From positions 10,908,125 through 10,972,124 of the forward strand of contig NC_061801.1 in assembly GCF_021462225.1 (NCBI RefSeq): a DNA stretch of 64,000 bases, given 5' to 3'. The position numbers were made by a program, and so were the translations under genes. Numbering within the stretch: the stretch's first letter is position 1; each line of letters opens with the position of its first letter. The notes beneath the pieces were generated by a model. That model ran no database searches. It had not been told where the DNA came from and saw only the letters and a program-made list of their open reading frames with translations. This document shows positions 59,830 through 64,000 of the stretch, piece by piece. Origin of the DNA: Girardinichthys multiradiatus. Lineage: Eukaryota; Chordata; Actinopteri; Cyprinodontiformes; Goodeidae.

Positions 59830-61440
59830 AAATGCTCTATGTATATGTATATTAAAGGTATATTTTTGGCCGACAACTCATTTAGGATCTTTTATCTATA
59901 GCCTGGATACAAAAGTTGGACTATTGCCTGCATTCTATATAACAGCCAGCAGAGGGCGTCTAAAGAGGTCGGGAAATGTATGGAAGTTGATCTGAGAAAG
60001 TGGTCACACCCAAATTGAGCGGTCCAACTTGGAAGTCTGAAAAATGAGGTCAACTTGCTAATTGCAGTCCCGCTAACTGCTATTAGCACTATGTGCCATT
60101 AACGCTATACTTCATTTTATGCTTTTAAACACTAAAAGAACACAATCCCAAATGGTGCTTGTACAGCACTATGTCTGCCACTGGTTTAATTAGAGTCAAG
60201 GGATCGAAGGTGCAATAGAAAAAGTTTACCTGCAACTTCTGCTATGTTTTACAAACGTGGCAGTCATATTGGATATAGAACCTAGGCTGCACGGCAACCT
60301 CCGACCTTTTTTGTCAACATTTTAACTTCTTGTTTGATGTCTGACTGGAAACCTAAATTCTGACTTTACAAATAGTACAAATAGGACACACCATTAGCAA
60401 AACCCACCAAACCAGTGGGTTTTGCTGAAACCATCTGTCGGTTCCAGTCTGAACTTTCCATACAGAACTATTTATCTGAGAGGTCCTTGAGCTTCTTTGT
60501 GAAGTACAGCCTTTAACCCAGCTGGAACAGTTGCAGCAGGTTTGTACTGGATGTGTTTCCTGATAACTGCAACTGAAAAGCTTGATGGAAATCCCTCTCT
60601 TAACTGCTTGGTAATGTGTATTCAGTGATAAAGAGACAGGGACTCATAGAGACTCATAGAGACAGGGAGGCCTGTGTGAGAAAGAAGCAAATATTCACAA
60701 TTTATTAGTCAAAAAAGTTGGTATGAAAGTTAGACTTTTCCAACTTAAGCAGGTGGAAGATGTCGCAACCTGGGTGAGAGACTGCGGACTGAACCTTAAA
60801 TCTTGCATTTAGACTCCATGGCGTTCTATGACCATATCAGCTTTATTTTGCATTCAGCAGTATGAATTTGAACATATTTATGGGTCCATGTCTCATATTT
60901 GTCTCACTTCTAATGAAATGTCTAAATGCCAAAATTACATTGACTAAAATATTAAGAATTAGGTTTAAAATGATAGATAAATCTTCAGATGACAGAATTA
61001 TCAGCCTGCAGTCTGTTTAGTTTGTATTTACCTACACAAAAACCATTACTGCTATGGGATTTTTGACCATTCAGATTTTTTGCTTTATTTTATATTCTAT
61101 GTTATTTTATTTACTTCTAGTTGAAATTCTAGAGCACGGAGGTGCCTCCTTCAGTGGGCAAGCTTTGTTTTTTGGTTTCTCCTTAGCTTTCTGTTGACAG
61201 GTTGCCTGGACTCAGTGTGTGGAATTGGTCTGGGTTGCTTCACCTCAGGAGGGCATTGCCATGGTAATCTGGACTGATGTGCTTGTTTCTTGTTACCCCT
61301 GTCCTCTACTATTTTTTTGTTGTCATGCTAAACCAACGCACAACATTAGACATTAGGCATTTGTGTTCAGCATATTCTGTATGTCAGTGAACAACCGAGA
61401 GAAACAATACATTTTGTCAGATACCACACCTTCATACGGT
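59830..61440. other. Sequence upstream of dmgdh, nothing recognised
   Basis: Intergenic. No exon of the expected synteny neighbour (BHMT family) is visible. Confidence 0.5.
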
Positions 61441-61910
61441 CACGAAAGTATTCACGTATTCAAGTATAAACCTTTTTTATATTTTGCCACATTACAATCA
61501 CATCGCATTTTTTGGGATTTTATGTGATGGAGCAAGTGAAAGGATGATGAGATACGGTTTTAAAAGTTTCTGACAAATAAAAATCTAAAACATGTGGCAT
61601 GCATTTGTATGCAGCCCCCTTAAGTCAGTAGTTTGTAGAGCCACCTTTTAATGCAGTTGCAGCTGCAAATCTTAAGGGTTACGTTTGTACTAGCTTTGCA
61701 CATCTAGAGACTAGCTTTTTTTGCACATTCCTCTTTGACCAATAGCTCAAGCTCAGTCCGATTGCAAGAACATTTCTGTGGTCATCAAATTTCAAGTCCT
61801 GCCTCGGGTTCTCAAATTGATTTAGGTCTGGACTTTGACTCGGTAATTCTGAGACATGGAAATTATTTGGTTTCTAAATGTTTTCTAAACCTGTAACTGT
61901 TTAACATGTG
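61441..61910 (-). mobile_element. Decayed Tc1-like element, one half
   Basis: A GAAAGTATTCACG-type terminal region, then minus-strand remnants of a Tc1 catalytic domain (a block near 61620-61860). The other half is missing. Confidence 0.6.
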
Positions 61911-62569
61911 GCAACATTTTATTGAGTGGCCAAAAATATATAAAACTTTTAAAAAGGGGTCCATAGTGATTGGATAAGGCATTAAACCTTTTCATAGGCC
62001 CCTGCTGTCTGTTCTAATTTTAACCACATTTAGAATATTTTTGTTACTAGGATACTCTTATACTGTTTACTCTTTTGTTTTAAGAGGGATGAGCTGTTTT
62101 GCATTTTGGGCTTTCCTTATTATATATTACAAAACTAAAACTAGCCTTTTACTAAGAAGATCTGCATGTTTAACATCATGTTCTTAAATAGCCTAAATTA
62201 CCAACCGTTTAATTTATAAACATGTTTCTTAACTGATTAATGTTTTCTGTTTATTAGTCAGTTTTGTGAAACATAAATGCTAACATATTCCATTTTTGAC
62301 CGAGAGTTGAGAATATTCTTTACGTATAAAGAAACCATGATCCGTTTTAAGAAATCCTCTTTTTTTTTCAAGTTTAAGGTATATTTTATACAAACAAAAA
62401 ACATACCCAACGGATTTAGTCAAACACAATATGTTATTTGTATAAACTGATCATCTAAAAAGCACAATTTCCTCTACAACAGTTCATTGCAACTCTGACC
62501 TGCAAATAATTGACAAAACAGCAGCAGCAGAGGTGGGGAAAATGTTCCTCAAGTTCCTCAAGGCCTGTT

Positions 62570-63060
62570 TAAGATGATGCCACTATATCAGTCGGATCTA
62601 AGCCCAGATTCTGATCACTTCTAAACATTCAGTTGACATATTTCCAGTTATACAGAGCTGGACTTGCTGGTGTGCTTTGGATCATTGTCCTGCTACCTAA
62701 CCCAAGTGTGAGCTCAAGGTCACAATCTGATATCGTCCTACAGGATGTTTTGGTATGGAGCAGAATTTATGCTTCAGTTGTTGTAAGTCTTCTTGTAGAA
62801 TCAGGAATACTGAACATTACTGTATCAAGTGGTGTCTGCAGTGCTTTAGATGTAGTTCTGGGTTCTTTGTTGACCTTAATACAATCTTGGAGTAAATTTG
62901 GTAGGTCAGCCTCTCCTGGGAAGGTTCAACACTATTCCATGTTTTCTCCATGTGTGAATAATGACCCTTACTGTAGTGTCGAGTCCCAAAGCCATGCAAA
63001 GTTGTCCAGAATGATAGCTTTCAGTGTTTTTTATTTTTATTTTTGCCAGTTCTTAAATTT
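62570..63060 (-). mobile_element. Decayed Tc1-like transposase relic
   Basis: The minus strand keeps parts of the N-terminal and central transposase regions of another Tc1 family, joined by an internal deletion. The 153-codon plus-strand frame across it is an antisense shadow. Confidence 0.55.
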
Positions 63061-63235
63061 CTTTAGCTCAGGGCATGATGTGTTGTTTTTTTAAGGTCTT
63101 TTGGCCTACTTCATGTTGTCAGATAGGTTATATTTAAGTGATGTAATCGATGTAAAGGTCTGGCAATAATAAGGCCCATAATTGGAGCCTAAAAGCTTAG
63201 ACTGAGAGTGGTTGAGATGAGTAGAGTTTTGCTGA

Positions 63236-63300
63236 GTTGTAATAACTATAATAATTACAATAGGCCTTCGCAGCTGCTTTGCTGCTCGGGCCTAATAAAC
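63236..63300. repeat. GGCCTTCGC/GCTCGGGCC repeat fragment
   Basis: ACAATAGGCCTTCGCAGC followed by a GCTGCTCGGGCCTAATA block. It is a small imperfect hairpin that I recognise as part of a frequent fish repeat. Function unknown. Confidence 0.45.
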
Positions 63301-64000
63301 AAGAAGAGCTTCTAGGAGTAACAGGGGGTGAGCAGGACAAGGAACACAGAAGAACATAATAGGAGAATTCAGTGAGGAACGATGCAAAACAAAACTGGGG
63401 CAGAGGTTGAAAATGACATGGGAACCCGGTGAGCTTATCAGGGTGGTTGTGGAACAGCTGTGGTAGAATGAAAGCAGGGAAGCTGAGGGGGGGAAACTAA
63501 TTAACACTGAAGGAGCAGAACTAAGACACAAATAAACTTCTAAACAAGGCCAAAAGACTAACACTGAACGGAGAGAAAATTCCAAATGCACAAAGAACAG
63601 AAAACAAGAATGAATTAGGAAACTAAACACAAAGGAATAAACTAATGTGGCAAAATCCTAATGGCAAAAAAATAACTGTATATGGCAAGACCTTAAGAAC
63701 ATAACTAAACAACAAGAAAAACACAAACAAAACCCAAACACCTGAGGATCAGGACAAATGGAGCTTAAATGAATCCGCCTGTCATGGTTCTTATTGCCGA
63801 CTTAACCCACATGCAGAGACACTCAGAAAACAAGAACAGTTTAGTTGAAGTTTATTGAAACACGATAAGGCACTAAATGGAGAGCTGCGAGCCTAATCCC
63901 AGTCACTGCGTGAAACAAAGGGAAAACAGTTAGAAACTGAACCTCAGAATGTGGCCTAAAGGTCAGCGTGTCTCACTGGTGGGGGCGTGGAATCCGCCAG
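63300..64000. other. Right edge, possible interspersed repeat
   Basis: A-rich sequence and a stretch from 63780 (GTCATGGTTCTTATT...) that looks repeat-derived. The window ends before a boundary can be seen. Confidence 0.3.

Noticed and set aside
62633..63094. 153-codon plus-strand frame at the right side
   Set aside because: Antisense to a decayed Tc1-like transposase; no independent motif.
59840..64000. Expected BHMT-family exon near the right edge
   Set aside because: No frame with BHMT-like sequence found on either strand; the gene is probably outside the window.

Overview
The window is nuclear DNA of a ray-finned (teleost) fish. It holds two vertebrate multi-exon genes with GT-AG introns, and its introns are filled with Tc1/mariner, hAT, LINE and SINE families typical of fish genomes. 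The repeat spectrum suggests a percomorph or cyprinodontiform-like species, but the sequence alone does not fix the species.

Two complete genes lie head to tail on the minus strand. Right to left, the first is dmgdh (mitochondrial dimethylglycine dehydrogenase): 16 coding exons from 59094 to 36003, 868 codons. After a 1.9 kb gap comes arsb (lysosomal arylsulfatase B): 8 coding exons from 34075 to 2228, 523 codons. I placed every exon border by hand from GT/AG sites and phase, and both chains read through with no internal stop. The pair, in this order and orientation, is the ARSB-DMGDH-BHMT2/BHMT synteny block known from other vertebrates. No BHMT exon is visible at the right edge. The two products work in different compartments (lysosomal sulfate-ester hydrolysis; mitochondrial choline/one-carbon oxidation), so the neighbourhood reflects ancestral linkage, not a pathway.

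Most of the remaining sequence is transposon-derived. arsb intron 7 carries a Tc1-like element with an unbroken 350-aa transposase (3050-4598). Its right tip is missing and a catalytic Asp reads as Tyr. Three closely related DD34E Tc1 copies of about 1.6 kb, each with exact 200-bp inverted repeats and TA flanks, sit in arsb introns 6, 5 and 2. All three carry indels in the same short stretch of the transposase, and only the third keeps one open frame. Four short hAT-type elements have identifiable 8-bp target duplications. One of them, and one SINE, are inserted inside older elements. Many Tc1-like relics, three LINE reverse-transcriptase fragments and four tRNA-derived SINEs make up much of the rest.

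Other structure includes a perfect 32-bp hairpin in dmgdh intron 2, a short TTAGGG-type tract next to dmgdh exon 10, a 390-bp polypurine tract in intron 12 and degenerate tandem repeats in intron 11. I found no CRISPR array, functional RNA gene or bacterial-type system, and nothing that I would call a new biological system.
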